From: Silene latifolia
Taxonomy: Eukaryota; Streptophyta; Magnoliopsida; Caryophyllales; Caryophyllaceae
Direction: 5' to 3'
NCBI RefSeq assembly: GCF_048544455.1
Contig: NC_133526.1
Location: forward strand, 7,022,001-7,086,000
Length of the DNA: 64,000 nt
Shown: positions 11,301 through 22,590 of the stretch, one piece after another
Position numbering within the stretch: the first letter of the stretch is position 1
How the letters are laid out: each line of letters starts with the position of its first letter
Translations under genes and position numbers: made by a program
The notes under the pieces: generated by a model
Told to the model about the DNA's origin: nothing
The model's database searches: none
What the model saw: the letters and a program-made list of their open reading frames with translations, nothing else

Positions 11301-14300
11301 TAACAAATATAAGGCAAAGAATATAATTGCCTTTAGGAAATTGTGGAGTGCCGTTGGGAGCAAAGTGTCCGTTGGAGATGATGGGCTGGGCTCTGTGTTG
11401 GGCTGCATAATACCCCCCCTCAAGCTGGTGCGTGTAGGGACGAAACGCCCAGTTTGGAGAGTAAGTCATCGAAGGGAATCCGACCAAGTGCCTTGGTAAA
11501 GATGTCAGCTAGTTGAAGCTTAGTGTGAACATAGCTTGGTCGAATGGTCCCATTTGTGATTTCGTCGCGGATAAAATGACAGTCAACCTCAATATGTTTG
11601 GTCCGTTCATGAAAGACCGGGTTGCGGGCAATGTGGAGAGCGGATTGACTATCGCATGAGAGCTCGATCGGTTTATCGTGTCGAATCCCGAGAAAGGTAA
11701 GTAGGCCTTTGAGCCATTTTAATTCACAGACCGTGTATGCAATAGCTCGATATTCCGATTCGGCGGATGATTTAGAAACCGTGCTTTGTTTCTTGGTTTT
11801 CCACGAAATAGGGGAACCACCAAGGAAGACGATGTAAGCGGAGAGAGAGCGGCGTGTTGTCGGGCAGCTCGCGTAATCTGCGTCACAGTATGCATGTAAA
11901 CTCAAAGCGTCCGTTGGCTGAAAGAGTAGTCCTTGACCTGGGCTAGTTTTAAGATATCGAACAACTTGTAACGCGGCTTGCCAATGGTCAAGCCGGGGAG
12001 CATTCATAAATTGTGCAAGCGTGTGAACGGAGTAAGTAAGTTCAGGTCGGGTAATTGTAAGGTACACTAGGCGACCGACGAGGCGCCGGTATGGCTGTGG
12101 GTCCGTGAGGACAGCCGAGGTGGATACTCCCAATCGGTGATTGGGTTCCATGGGGACGGCGGCGGGCTTGGAGCCTAGAAGCCCGGTTTCGGTCAATATG
12201 TCAAGTGTGTATTTTCGTTGTGAGATAAAAAGGCCTTTGGTACTTCGGGCTATTTCGAGGCCCAGAAAGTATTTGAGTGGGCCGAGGTCTTTCATGTGAA
12301 AGCAAGTACTTAAATACGTTTTAAAGTGGTCGATAGTAGATGTGGTGTTACCACAAATAACGAGGTCGTCGACATAGACTAAGACGTGAATCTCAACCAT
12401 GTCTTTAGTAAAAGAGAAAAGAGAGTGATCGTAAGGGCATTGTTGGAAACCATATGATTTGAGAGCGGAAGCAAGTTTAGCATACCAACATCGCGGGGCC
12501 TGACGAAGACCGTAGAGAGATTTTCGTAACCTGCAAACCTTACCATTGGCCGTGGAGGAGAATCCTGGTGGCGGTTTCATGTAGACTTCTTCATGAAGGT
12601 CGCCATGGAGAAAGGCGTTGTGGACATCCATTTGATGGATATCCCAACGTTTAGCTGCAGCTATGGCAAGGAGGGTGCGAACTGTCACCATTTTAATAGT
12701 AGGGGCGAATGTCTCGTTATAATCGACTCCTTCAATTTGTCGATTTCCCATGACCACAAGTCGAGCCTTGTAGCGTTCAATAGTACCATCGGCGTTGTAT
12801 TTAATTTTATAGACCCATTTGGAGCCGATAGCCTTCTTGTTAGGTGGAAGGTCTTCAAGGGTCCAAGTGTTATTTCTTTCGAGTGCATCGATCTCGCTCT
12901 TCATAGCATCCTGCCATTGTGGGACCTGCATTGCCTCATTAAAAGTACTGGGCTCGTGGTTCTTAGTCACGGCCGACAAAAAACACTTATAGTTAGAAGA
13001 AAACTTGTCGTAAGCAATAAAATGTGAAATTGGGTATGGTGTACCTGTAGATGATGTCGAGGTGGTGAGAACTTGTGTCGAGGGGCGTTTCGAGGTTTTC
13101 ACAAAATCTTTGTGACGGGAATTCGGAATTTTGATACGTTGACCTTTGCCCATGGGTGGTGGCTGAGTTGGTTCCGTGGGTTCGGTGGATGTCGTGGGGT
13201 CACCTGGGGTGCTGTCGGGGCTGGCAGGTGAGGTGGATGATGGTGAAGCCTCGGTGCAGGGGCTGGTGTTCGGGATGGTGGCCGTGGGGGTCTCGGTGAC
13301 GGGAGGGTCGTGAGGGAGAGAGATGGGAATGAGTGGGCTGACCTCATCGCCGTGGGGTGAGGTCGTGTGTGTTATGGCAGTGTTGGGTTGTGATTGATAC
13401 GGAAAATTATGTTCGATAAATTTGACATCTCGGGAGGAGAAACGGTTGCCGGTGTCAAGGTCGAAAACTCGCCACCCCTTCTTCCCAAGAGGATAGCCAA
13501 TAAAGATGCACTTACGGCTTCGTGAAGCAAATTTGTCGCGGGATCGGTTAACTTGTTTCGCGTAGCATAGACAACCAAAAGTGCGAATGTGACCCATGGG
13601 AGGAGGTTTGTTAAAAAGGACTTCATATGGTGTTTTCCCGTGATGAATAGTACTGGGGGTGCGATTAATTAGATAAACCGCGGTAAGAATGCTTTCCCCC
13701 CAAAAGGTAATCGGTAAATTAGCTTGAAATAAGAGAGCGCGAGCGACATTTAAAATGTGGCGATGTTTTCTTTCCACCCGGGCATTTTGTTGCGGTGTAT
13801 CAACATTTGAGAGTTGAAAAAGGATCCCATTTTCGAAAAAGAAATTGTGAAAGCTTGTAAATTCGTTCCCGTTGTCGCTTCGTAAAGTTTTGATTTTCTT
13901 ATTAAATTGTCGCTCGACATAAGTCAAAAAATTTAATAAAGTTTGTTTTGTGTCACTCTTTCGACGAAGTAAATAGACCCATGTGGAACGAGAAAAATCG
14001 TCGACTATAGTTAAAAAATATTGTGACCCACATGATGCTTGTTCGGAGTACGGACCCCACAAATCGACATGAATTAAATCAAAAATAGTGTCCGCATTAT
14101 TCAAACTTAAAGAAAAAGGTTCCCGAGTTTGCTTAGCTCGGAAGCAAATATCACAGTTTTTGCTATGAAAAGACGATTTAATGTTTTTGCAAAAAGGTAA
14201 AAAATGAGAAATAGTGGAGGATGGATGGCCCAACCTCCAATGCCAAAGTTCATTTGTGTCAGGGACAACAACATTGAGGACGTGGGCTTTTGAGTCTCGA

Positions 14301-17300
14301 ATTTCCGTCAAATAGTATAGCCCCTCGACTTGTTCACCCGCACCAATCATCATCTTCGAAGAACGGTCCTGAATAAAACATAAAAGATGAGAAAATTGGA
14401 TGATTAAGGACGAGTCAAGTAAAAGGGCAGACACGGAAATTAGATTGCAATTTAATTTGTCCGAGTATAAAACATTGCGTAAAATTAATTGAGCTGATAA
14501 GTGTATATCACCACATTGTGTGGCCTGTGTTATGTCACCATTCGGAAGTCCAACTGAGACGGGACTTATGGGTCGAATATTTTTAAAATGAGAGAGGCAC
14601 CCCGACATGTGACGGGATGCTCCCGTGTCAATAATCCAAAAGAAAGATAAGGGTTTACCGCTTAGACGAGCTGTAGAAGATGGACCGGGCTGACGAGCTT
14701 GCCATATTTTATGGACTTCGTCTAATTGGGCTGGAGTAAGTGCATTAAAGTCAATTTGATCCACTTGAGAGGATTTACCAATGACAGGAACAGAAGGGGT
14801 TTGAGCAGCCAAGAAATTTGCCTGAGCCGTGTTCCCACTACCAGCAGCTCCATGAGACGGGACCTGTTGTGTCGTAACAAGATGGGCACGAGGGACAGCG
14901 TTCTGACCCTTTTTCTTACGGTCATAGTTGGCTCGTCCTTGAATATCAGGGACTACGGTGCGGCGCATGTCAGTTTCATTAATATAGATACGGTCTCTAG
15001 GACGGTCTCCCCACCACTCGGGAAACTCGCCCGTAACTCGGTAACAAACAGGGTATAAATGGCCTGACCGCCTACAAGCAATGCAGTACGGCCTGGTGGG
15101 GTCAGTTGTGCGAGAAGAATCCCCTCCCCCTCCGGCAGTTCGAGTGTTAGTCGTGGTTCGGGTAGCGAAAGCCATTGTATCGGGTTTTTGATCGATCTTA
15201 TGGGCAGAGTAGTTACGCATTCCTTCCTCTTGGAGGAGTCTATTATAGACAAAATCGAGAGTAGGGGAAGGAGAAATACCGAGTAATTGAGAACGGATAT
15301 TGTCATAACGCTCATCCAAACCCATAAGAAAATCCCGAACGCGCTTTTTATCACGTCGAGTGTCTAGGATACTTACCAGAGAGCAAGTGCACGGGTTACA
15401 GGTACACGATGGAATCGGGTCGGCTTCTTGAATATCATCCCATAGCTTTGTGAGACGACCATAGTAAGTGATAAGAGATTCTGTCGGGCCTTGGGTACAT
15501 GCGACTAATTCCGCCTGTAACCGAAAAATGCGTGCATCGTTGTTTTGGCAGAAACGGTTTCGGATATCGACCCACATCTGCTTTGCTTCGGGTCGATAGG
15601 AAATGGTTCGACGAATGGGTATTTCGAGGGAATTGTAGAGCCAAGCAGTGACGAGAGCGTTTTGAGATCGCCATGACTCAAAATCAGCAGCCGTAGTGGC
15701 GGGTTTCGGAATGGTACCGTCGACGTACCCAAGTTTGCCTTTAGCGAGAAGAGCAAGGGTAAGTCCACGAGACCATTCATCGAAATTGGTTCCATTGAAG
15801 AGAATTTGAGTGATGTTGGTATTCGGATTTTCGACAGTGACATAGGTGTAGGATGATGATTTCGGGGTAGTGTCAATGACCTGATTGGTTTCGGGATTCG
15901 TCATGAAAAAATTTCGAGTTCGAGATCGGAAAAAAAACGAAGAATATAGGGTTTATGAAGAATCGAAACCGGCTGATACCATAATATGGTATCAGAGCCT
16001 CTCGGTTCTTGAGGCTAAAATAATTTCCGCTAACCTGCCGGTGGACGCTAAATCTATATGTCCACCGGCGGGATTCCATTATCGATTATACGATTTTCTT
16101 TAGCCGGAAAAAAAAAAAAAAAAAAAAAAAAAAATTCGAAACTTTCTGATGGTCGATGTTTGAGCAGCTTTCATGGTACTTAATTTGGTGCCGTTTCAAC
16201 GTTGCTCATCCATTAGTATCAAGACCTTAATTACGTGTGTCTTGTATACTTCTCTTTCTTTTTTCTCGAAGGCAGTACATGATATTTTCATGTTCCACTG
16301 TTTTATTGGAGATTCTCCAAATGCGTTCTCCACCGATTGATATTTTGACCGATGTTTTGTCAAGTTCGAAAAAATACGACGTTCTTGACATCGAAATTTT
16401 AACGAGTTCGAAAAACTCGACGTTCTCGTTTCGTTTGAATTTTGACGGGTCCGAAAAGCTACGACGTTCCCGTTCGACGATTTACAGGTTCGAAAAGATT
16501 GACGTTCCTGTAGAAGATTTGAAGATCGAAAATTGAAGATCATCGGATTTTTCTCCTTTCCAAATCTGGCAAACCCATGGAAATTTGACAAATTACCATG
16601 GGTTTGAGGGGGGATGTTACGAGATATCGGTATATGTCGAGATATCGACATATTCATATTTAGGAAATACGGTATCGTGATATATCGTAGAGAATAATAT
16701 TGATATTATATTTTATAGCGTTTCCGTTAATAGGAGATCCTAAGTCTACTATATATACGACATCTTATTGTATTGGTAGAACGACGAACGATTATCAATA
16801 ATACTACAATTTCCTCTATGCTCTCCCCTCTCTCAATTTATAATAGCAAACGTAAAAGGCAAATGACAACCATTGACCGGCACATATGGAGTATTTTACA
16901 ATATGATGCTCCCAAAGCATATGTACAACAATCTTTTAATCATTTTACCAAACAATTTTTAACCCAAACCCGTTGATTACCAAACACTTATACTAAATCC
17001 GCTAATTGAAATATGACAATCAAACCTGACCATCAAATATGTCATTTATAATCAACTTGATCAATCATTCAATCTACTTCTTCTAATAATAATCTACTGA
17101 TCACCAACAAGAGTGAATCAATTAGACAAAAAGTCAAACTATGAACAAATGATCATCTTAAACTAAAGATTGTTACTAACAAAGTTGGACAATACGTACA
17201 ATTCGAAAGCTAACTCACCAGAAAACTGAACCCGGAGACGTAAGCGAAAGAGGTGGCCAAGGAAGCAGCAGAAAGAGGTAATTCACCAAGATGACCAACA

Positions 17301-17485
17301 AACATTAGAGAAATTATATGCAATGAAAATGTAAGGAAGCCAACCATTATAAGAGGAGCTGCTAAACATGCTTGTTTCTTCATTTCTTCAACAAAATAAT
17401 GCTCACCATTTGTTACATGCATGTTACTAGGGTTTTGTTCTTGTATTAGTGACATTGTTAGATTAAGGTTTTCATGTTTGTCCAT
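8354..17485 (-). CDS. MATE/DTX-type multidrug and toxin extrusion transporter
   Basis: Eight exons on the minus strand (17219-17485, 10009-10553, 9786-9872, 9201-9257, 8879-9117, 8690-8808, 8514-8600, 8354-8413) join with GT-AG signals to an uninterrupted 486-residue frame, the usual size of plant DTX proteins. MATE carriers export organic compounds across the plasma or vacuolar membrane in exchange for H+ or Na+; the substrate cannot be told from sequence. Visible landmarks include EEMKKQACLAAPLIMV at the start, GMASTLETLCGQSFGAKQY at the exon 1-2 border, RISNELGAGNP in exon 5, and a soluble tail after KTNWEREAEN. About twelve membrane segments fit the hydrophobic pattern. Intron 1 is 6.7 kb and contains nested MITE and Copia sequence, yet splice sites and frame are intact. 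Exon 8 was chosen because GAG|GTAAAT to TAG|GCCGAA restores the family's C-terminal pattern. Confidence 0.9.
10752..10970. mobile_element. hAT-like MITE ends, two in tandem
   Basis: Two related blocks, starting at about 10752 (TTGTTTGGTCGTAAATGACA) and 10843 (GCCCCGTTTAGTAAACAT), each continue into TTTTCAGCATAT and CATG(C/T)TTGACT. These match the reverse complement of the right end of the element at 3712-4147. Sequence with similar words continues at 16893-17100, beyond the inserted Stowaway and Copia material. Confidence 0.5.
11183..15984 (-). mobile_element. Ty1/Copia LTR retrotransposon, single-LTR copy
   Basis: The minus strand carries, in order, a primer-binding site matching the 3' end of initiator Met tRNA over its first 9 nt (15981-15969), one long gag-pol frame (15904-11420, 1494 codons), a polypurine tract (11423-11413) and a 3' LTR of about 225 bp (11407-11183, TG...CA). 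Protein landmarks are a UBN2-type Gag region, a CX2CX4HX4C zinc knuckle near residue 275, a DTGA protease, an HWRLGHP pre-integrase motif, an integrase core, a YVDDL reverse transcriptase and an RNase H. The order PR-INT-RT-RH defines Copia. The coding part looks whole and young, but no matching LTR was seen at its 5' side, where it abuts another element head to head. It is not a complete element. Confidence 0.85.
15973..15995. repeat. 23-bp palindrome at the head-to-head Copia junction
   Basis: Two 11-bp arms (CTGATACCATA and TATGGTATCAG) surround a single A at 15984. Each arm is the tRNA-matching part of one element's primer-binding site, so the two elements meet exactly at their priming sites. 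Confidence 0.8.
15985..16808 (+). mobile_element. Copia-like LTR fragment in opposite orientation
   Basis: On the plus strand a 13-nt initiator-Met-tRNA primer-binding site (15987-15999) is followed by about 600 bp without coding content, including a run of about 28 A near 16108, then a polypurine tract TTGAGGGGGGA (16604-16614) and a 194-bp LTR (16615-16808, TGTTACGAG...ACTACA). This is the layout of a non-coding Copia-type element. As with its neighbour, no LTR is visible on the primer-binding-site side. The LTR does not resemble the 11183-11407 LTR. It is a broken, old-looking copy. Confidence 0.6.
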
Positions 17486-17569
17486 TTCTGGGTTTTAGGA
17501 GGTGTGTGTTGGTGTAACTGTATGTGTATAATGTTGATTGCAGTCTGCAGACAATTAATGAGGTGATTA

Positions 17570-17577
17570 TATTTATA
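17570..17577 (-). promoter_or_regulatory. TATA box of the MATE gene
   Basis: The minus strand reads TATAAATA about 85 nt upstream of the ATG at 17485, leaving room for a 5' leader of about 50 nt. The position relative to the start codon is the main support. Confidence 0.6.
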
Positions 17578-17834
17578 ACTCTGATTTTTAATTATAAGAT
17601 AAAACAATAGTTATTGTGTGGGACAAACAAAAGATTATCACATTATGAGAAACATGTGATCTAATTATATTAAGTCTGGAACTCTGGAAGACTGAAACAT
17701 GTGATTTTGAGAATTTACAAAAGTGTCGAGTCATGCGTTGCAGAGGGATTGTTTTTAAATTTATTGTTGGTGTTGGAGTTTGGGTCAATTAATTTTTTTT
17801 TTTTTTTTTTTGAAACCCAGCCAGGGTAAATTCA

Positions 17835-18773
17835 TTACTTCGAAACAAGCAAAGTTTCAGCTACCGGCGGTAACTGATCAATCCACACAGTTTTACCAAC
17901 TACACCCCGTGACACATGCGCGAGAGCATGAGCGACCTCATTGTTAATCCTACTAGTATGCGACCAAACTACATCAACAAACGAAGAACAAATACGAAAG
18001 ATATCGTCTATAACTAAAAAGAAACTACTTCGACCCGTTTTCCTTGTCTTGAGAGCATCAACCACGCGCGAACAATCACTTTCCACGATGATCAATTCAT
18101 GGCCCGCCCGCACAGCTTCCACTAGCCCTTCTAGCACCGCAACCGCCTCCGCCACATGTGGTTCCCATATTTCCTTTCTATTAAGCGAAAGACCCCATAA
18201 AACCTTACCCTGAGCATTGCGACAAACAACCCCGACTCCAACACCAAGCCCCTCCTTAACACCCGCGTCGACATTGATTTTCACCCAACCATTCTCCGGT
18301 GCCCTCCACTCCGTGCTAATCTCCCCCTTTCTGCCCCCACCCACACTTTTACGGCCCCTGCACCCCTCACCGTTCCCCGCAATTTCTGCCATAACATCAT
18401 CCACCCTCCGCACAATTTGCTCCACCCGAACTCGCACACCCTCAAAGACCGTCTTGTTTCTCGCCTCCCAAATTGCCCAACAAGCCACCATCATCTTTTC
18501 ACGTTCCAAGCTCATCGCATGTCCCTCCACTATCCCTCCACCCAGTCCCGCACCTCGATCCCGTCCTGCTCTTCCCTCCCCGTCATTTGTAGCTCCTCCC
18601 ACACCCCTTGCGCAATGAAGCAGTCTCGAAATAGATGGGTACCTGTCTCAAAAGAAGCAAAACACATTGGGCACATAATGTTATCACATTCGACTCGTTT
18701 AGCTAAATTTACCTTCGTTGCAATCGCATCGTGACAAAGTTGCCAGAAAAATAGTTTGATCCGAGGCCATACT
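17835..18773 (-). pseudogene. LINE ORF2 C-terminus: zf-RVT and RNase H domains
   Basis: The minus-strand translation begins with WPRIKLFFWQLCHDA and a C-x2-C...H-x4-C zinc-binding zf-RVT region. It continues, after a frame change, into an RNase H-like domain with WVKINVDAGV, AEAVAVLEGL and ESDCSRVVDAL motifs, ending at 17835. This RVT_3 RNase H module is typical of plant L1 elements. The piece ends at the solo LTR inserted at 18774. Confidence 0.85.
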
Positions 18774-18800
18774 TGTAATACTACGGTTTTCTATGTCTAT

Positions 18801-18930
18801 GGGTACTCTATCGAGTGAGGCTTACTCTGTCGAGTAAGTAGTTTTTGACGCAAAACACTAGTCTGCCTGTAGGGTACTCGATCGAGTAAGTTGGGTACTC
18901 GATCGAGTAAGGGGCACTCGATCGAGTAAG
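18801..18930. repeat. Array of ACTCGATCGAGT palindromes in solo LTR A
   Basis: The word (T)ACTCGATCGAGT(AA), a perfect 12-bp palindrome, occurs three times intact and twice with changes within 130 bp, spaced about 18-60 bp apart, close to the LTR's 5' end. The role is unknown; protein binding or local folding are possible. Confidence 0.75.
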
Positions 18931-20056
18931 TGTGTTTTACGGGGTTGTTTTGACGGGTTTTGCTAATAACGCGAGTTTAATATAAAAGGTTTCCGTCAGT
19001 TTATTCCATCACTTTTTAACCTTTCTAAACCTTTCAAAAGAAAAAGGAGTTACGTAGTTCTCTCTCGTCGCGTTGTTGGCAAATCCCCAAGGCTAGGAGT
19101 GTCGGATCATCTTGTTCTTTGCATCATAGTGTTCCTTGCGTCAAGGGTAAGATCGACATACCAATTTTATAGTATTTAGTTGACTTTGTTTAAACCCTAA
19201 TTTTGGGGAATTGGGGGTTTTTATGATTTGTTGATGTTAGATTGTGATTATGTGATAGGAGGAGGATTCGTAGAGGAGATGTTTTGAGACAGCTGTTAAG
19301 ATCGTCTGCTTGTGTTTGCATTCCAGGTAGGGAAATAATGTGTTGATTGTTGATGGTGATTGTTGTAAAGTATCATACTCGTATTGTGACGGTTGTTAGA
19401 TTTGGTTGATGTTGATTGTTGTGATTGATTGTATATGTCTGTGTTCTTCGGGGTGCGTCCCTGGCTGAGTGGAGTCACTTGCGGGAGTGGCTTCACGCCC
19501 ATGATTCGCCTTTTGTGGAACCCGCCACAGAAGGGATGTGCACATTAATGGATTTGGGTTTATCGCTCGATGGAGATGAGCGGGGCTTAGGTGGGAACGG
19601 TTGCGGTCCCCCACTGGCGGCGAGGAGTATCCTGTTGCGATGGGTACTCTGGCAGGGCTACACACTTTAGTGTGTAGTCAGTATTGAGGAGTTGGTGATG
19701 GAGTTCGGGTTGATGTGACGATTGAGCTGTTTTGATTCTTGTCTTATTGTGATTGTATTGTGTGATTAGTACTGACCCCGTTTAAATGTTTTAAAAACTG
19801 TGGTGATCCATTCGGGGGTGGTGAGCAGTTATTGAGCAGCTATGGTTGATGCGTATGGGATAGCTGGGATGAGTCATCACGTTGCAGTTAGAGGTCTTCC
19901 GCTATGTCAGACGATGTTTGTAGCTTTGATAGTTTTATCAGTAGACCGTTTGAGTACTTTGTATTTCATTTAATAGTTTTGTTTGAGACATGTAATCACT
20001 TAAATTATAGTTACTGTTAAAGTACGTTTCTTTATTGTCTTATGATTATCATTGCC

Positions 20057-22506
20057 CGTGGACGGCGGGGGCCCACGGGGGCGCTTGGGAGGAAAGAGAA
20101 ACAAGCGTTTGCATTTTTGTTGGAGTCGCCACCAATTTTTATGGGAAATTGGAACCGTTCGAATAACTCATGTCATGTCAAGACATAAAGTAGTGACATG
20201 AACACTAAGCAATCGTTACCCTTAACATTATATGTCTAGAATGACTCTCGTGGATGCCAATGAACACGGGTGCTCACGGAGATCTGGAGTAAGGGGTGAG
20301 GGTACGTATTAGGAAGCTCTTTTGATCGAACACCTAATCCCGCCCGCCTCGATAGCGGCCTCTACTAATGATTAGGGAAGTTATCTATACTTGATATATC
20401 GTCGATTATATGCATGCAATGCAACATCCATAGAATTAATCCTAACATGTGAAAATTTAACTAAGTCGGTGAACAATTAGTTTAACATGCAATTATTGTC
20501 GAAGTCGGGATTTAATGCTCATTTACATGTGAAAACATACAAGCAATACAAGAAATACAATAATTATAAATTACAATAATGAAAATTACAATAATTACAA
20601 AGGATTTGGCGATTTATGTCGAAAATACCTTTAAAACGGATAATTTGAAAAAGAGAATAAAAGAATAAAAAGAATAAAAAGAATAAATTAACGAACCAGG
20701 AATTAGGCGATAATACGATTAATAATTAATTATACGTAAGCTAATTAAACTAGGTCAAGGCAGAAACGGAGGTCGAGATTTAACTCGGCCAGAACAGTAG
20801 CAGCGAGAGCAGCGTCCTTTGAATAAGCGCAGAGACAGACGCGTCTGCTTCGCTCTTCGGCTTCCGTGAAGCCGTAATTGCAAGTCGTTAATGTTAATTG
20901 GTAATTTTAGGGATTGATTATGATAATTGACTCGGATGGAAGTGATTAACATGTTATTTACATATGAATGAGTCATAAAAACGATAAAACATGGATGAGA
21001 CGGATTTTTTAAACGAATTAATTACATGACTGAATGATCAATTAGTGAATTAAGCAAACAAATTAAGTAAAATATGATGGATTAACAACGAATATGACAA
21101 TAAACAGATGGGAATATATCAAAGGATGAATTCCAGAAACCCGATATGAACAAATCGAATTCCTAAAACCCGAATTGAATTTAATGACGAAAACCCGCAA
21201 ATATGAGATTATAAGGGATTTAAGTCGGATTTATGATGAATTAAACATGTTAATGAATGATAAATAATAATATACATGTGAATTATTAATATGCTATGAT
21301 GTCAAGGAATTAACAAACGAATGAAACAAAACAAAAAGTTGACGAATTAACAGAGGACGAGGAAGAAGAAAGGAAGCGAGAATCTGGCGGCCTCACGAAG
21401 AGGCGCGGCGAGAATCTGGCGGCCCTCACGAAGAGGCGCAGCAGGAACTGCGCTCCTTCGAAGAGGCGCAGCAGTTGCTGCGTCCTTTCTCGACGGTCAT
21501 CTACTGGAAATCCGTAAAAGAGGTTTTAAAGCATGGGTTTAGAAATCGGTTTTAATTGGTGTTTTCGACATAAACCTTACATTTGATGATGATACAATAA
21601 TTAAAATACAATAATAAAGAGAGATTATACACCCTCAGACTTACATGTTTGACGAAACGAGAAGGATTAAGATATCGATTAGTGATGCTCGACGCGAATG
21701 TAAAGAAAGTGCCCTCGTAAGAGGAAAACGATTAATTAATTAAGTTGATTGATGTGTAGTTGGTCAAATTGGTCGGTCATGCAAACGAGGCTGGTACTCA
21801 GAAGGATCCGAGCTTACGTGGTTGAATGTTCAAGCACGTAGGCGCCAAAAAGTAAGAACAAATGTCTAGAATGCAAAGGGAGAAGAGAAGGGCGGACACT
21901 CGCGTGAGAAATATGAGGAACGAAGGCTCCTATTTATACTAATCACGTGAATGAATAGGGTTTTCGGAGACTCTTTGGAAGTGAATCTCGGAAAGATATA
22001 AAAAAGATACGAAAATACGCAGAAAAGGACCTGGGAAGAGACGCAGCAGCCACTGCGTCTCTTGGAAGAGGCGCAGCACCTACTGCGTCTGTTCCCAAGT
22101 GGTTTCCTCCTGCGAAAGAAAGATTTCCGCGTTTAAGTTATGGTATAACGGAATAATTTGGTTTTCCTTAATATATTATGTGAATATTACGGGAAATTAT
22201 TTACCAAAGGATAAAAAATTATGAAATATGGAATAGAAATATCCGGAACATTCCAGAACATTCTGACTCGGGATTTAACGGTTATCAGAAAATGAAGACG
22301 GTTTTAGGCCCGGACTCCAAATGTACTCTAATTACTGTCAAAACGACCGTATCGACACGTAGATGACAACTAAGAGGTAGACATTAATATTTGAGCAATC
22401 ACTTGACGATAATCTTACGAACTGTCACAAATCGTTCCGCGTAGCAAACATGCGGCCCAATCATCACCGGGTGGTTTGCGGGAGGTGCAGAAATGAGGTA
22501 TCTACA
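20057..22506 (-). mobile_element. Solo LTR B1 (2.45 kb), nested in solo LTR A
   Basis: On the minus strand the unit starts TGTAGATACCTCATTTCTGC at 22506 and ends near 20057, with the 5-bp duplication TTGCC on both sides (20052-20056 and 22507-22511). It is a diverged copy of the LTR at 23898-26483 in the opposite orientation. Its size and the GTGGCGACTCC motif near the 3' end suggest a Tat/Ogre-type Ty3/Gypsy element (inference). There is no coding region. It is broken and clearly not recent, judging by many differences from the other copy. Confidence 0.8.
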
Positions 22507-22590
22507 TTGCCTCGGGTAACCGAGATGGTGACGTTCCTATACCTGAGTGGTCTTGGTAAGGCACTTGGAGTATGGGGGTGTCACAATACT

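Larger units (their letters stand above)
10971..16891. mobile_element. Stowaway MITE split by Copia material
   Basis: The left end at 10971 reads CTCCCTCCGTCCCGGTCAAT preceded by TA. The matching right end at about 16851-16891 reads AACCATTGACCGGCAC...GGAG followed by TA (16892-16893). The two halves (10971-11182 and 16809-16891) add up to about 295 bp, normal for Stowaway. Everything between is LTR-retrotransposon sequence inserted into the MITE. Confidence 0.65.
18774..22585 (+). mobile_element. Solo LTR A (about 1.36 kb net), itself interrupted
   Basis: The sequence starts TGTAATACTACGG at 18774 and ends GGGGTGTCACA at 22585. It is flanked by the 5-bp duplication ATACT (18769-18773 and 22586-22590), so it is one LTR unit with TG...CA ends and no internal region. 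It sits in the LINE zf-RVT region. A second solo LTR (20057-22506) is nested in it. Net length without the nested part is about 1357 bp. The family is probably Ty3/Gypsy, but no coding part is present to prove it. It is a fossil; its orientation is taken from the TG start. Confidence 0.75.

Noticed and set aside
12593-15058. Open frames on both strands inside the Copia coding region
   Set aside because: Shadows of the long gag-pol frame.
15985-16808. The plus-strand primer-binding site as part of the minus-strand Copia copy
   Set aside because: Orientation, polypurine tract and LTR all point the other way, and the LTRs differ, so this is a separate element.
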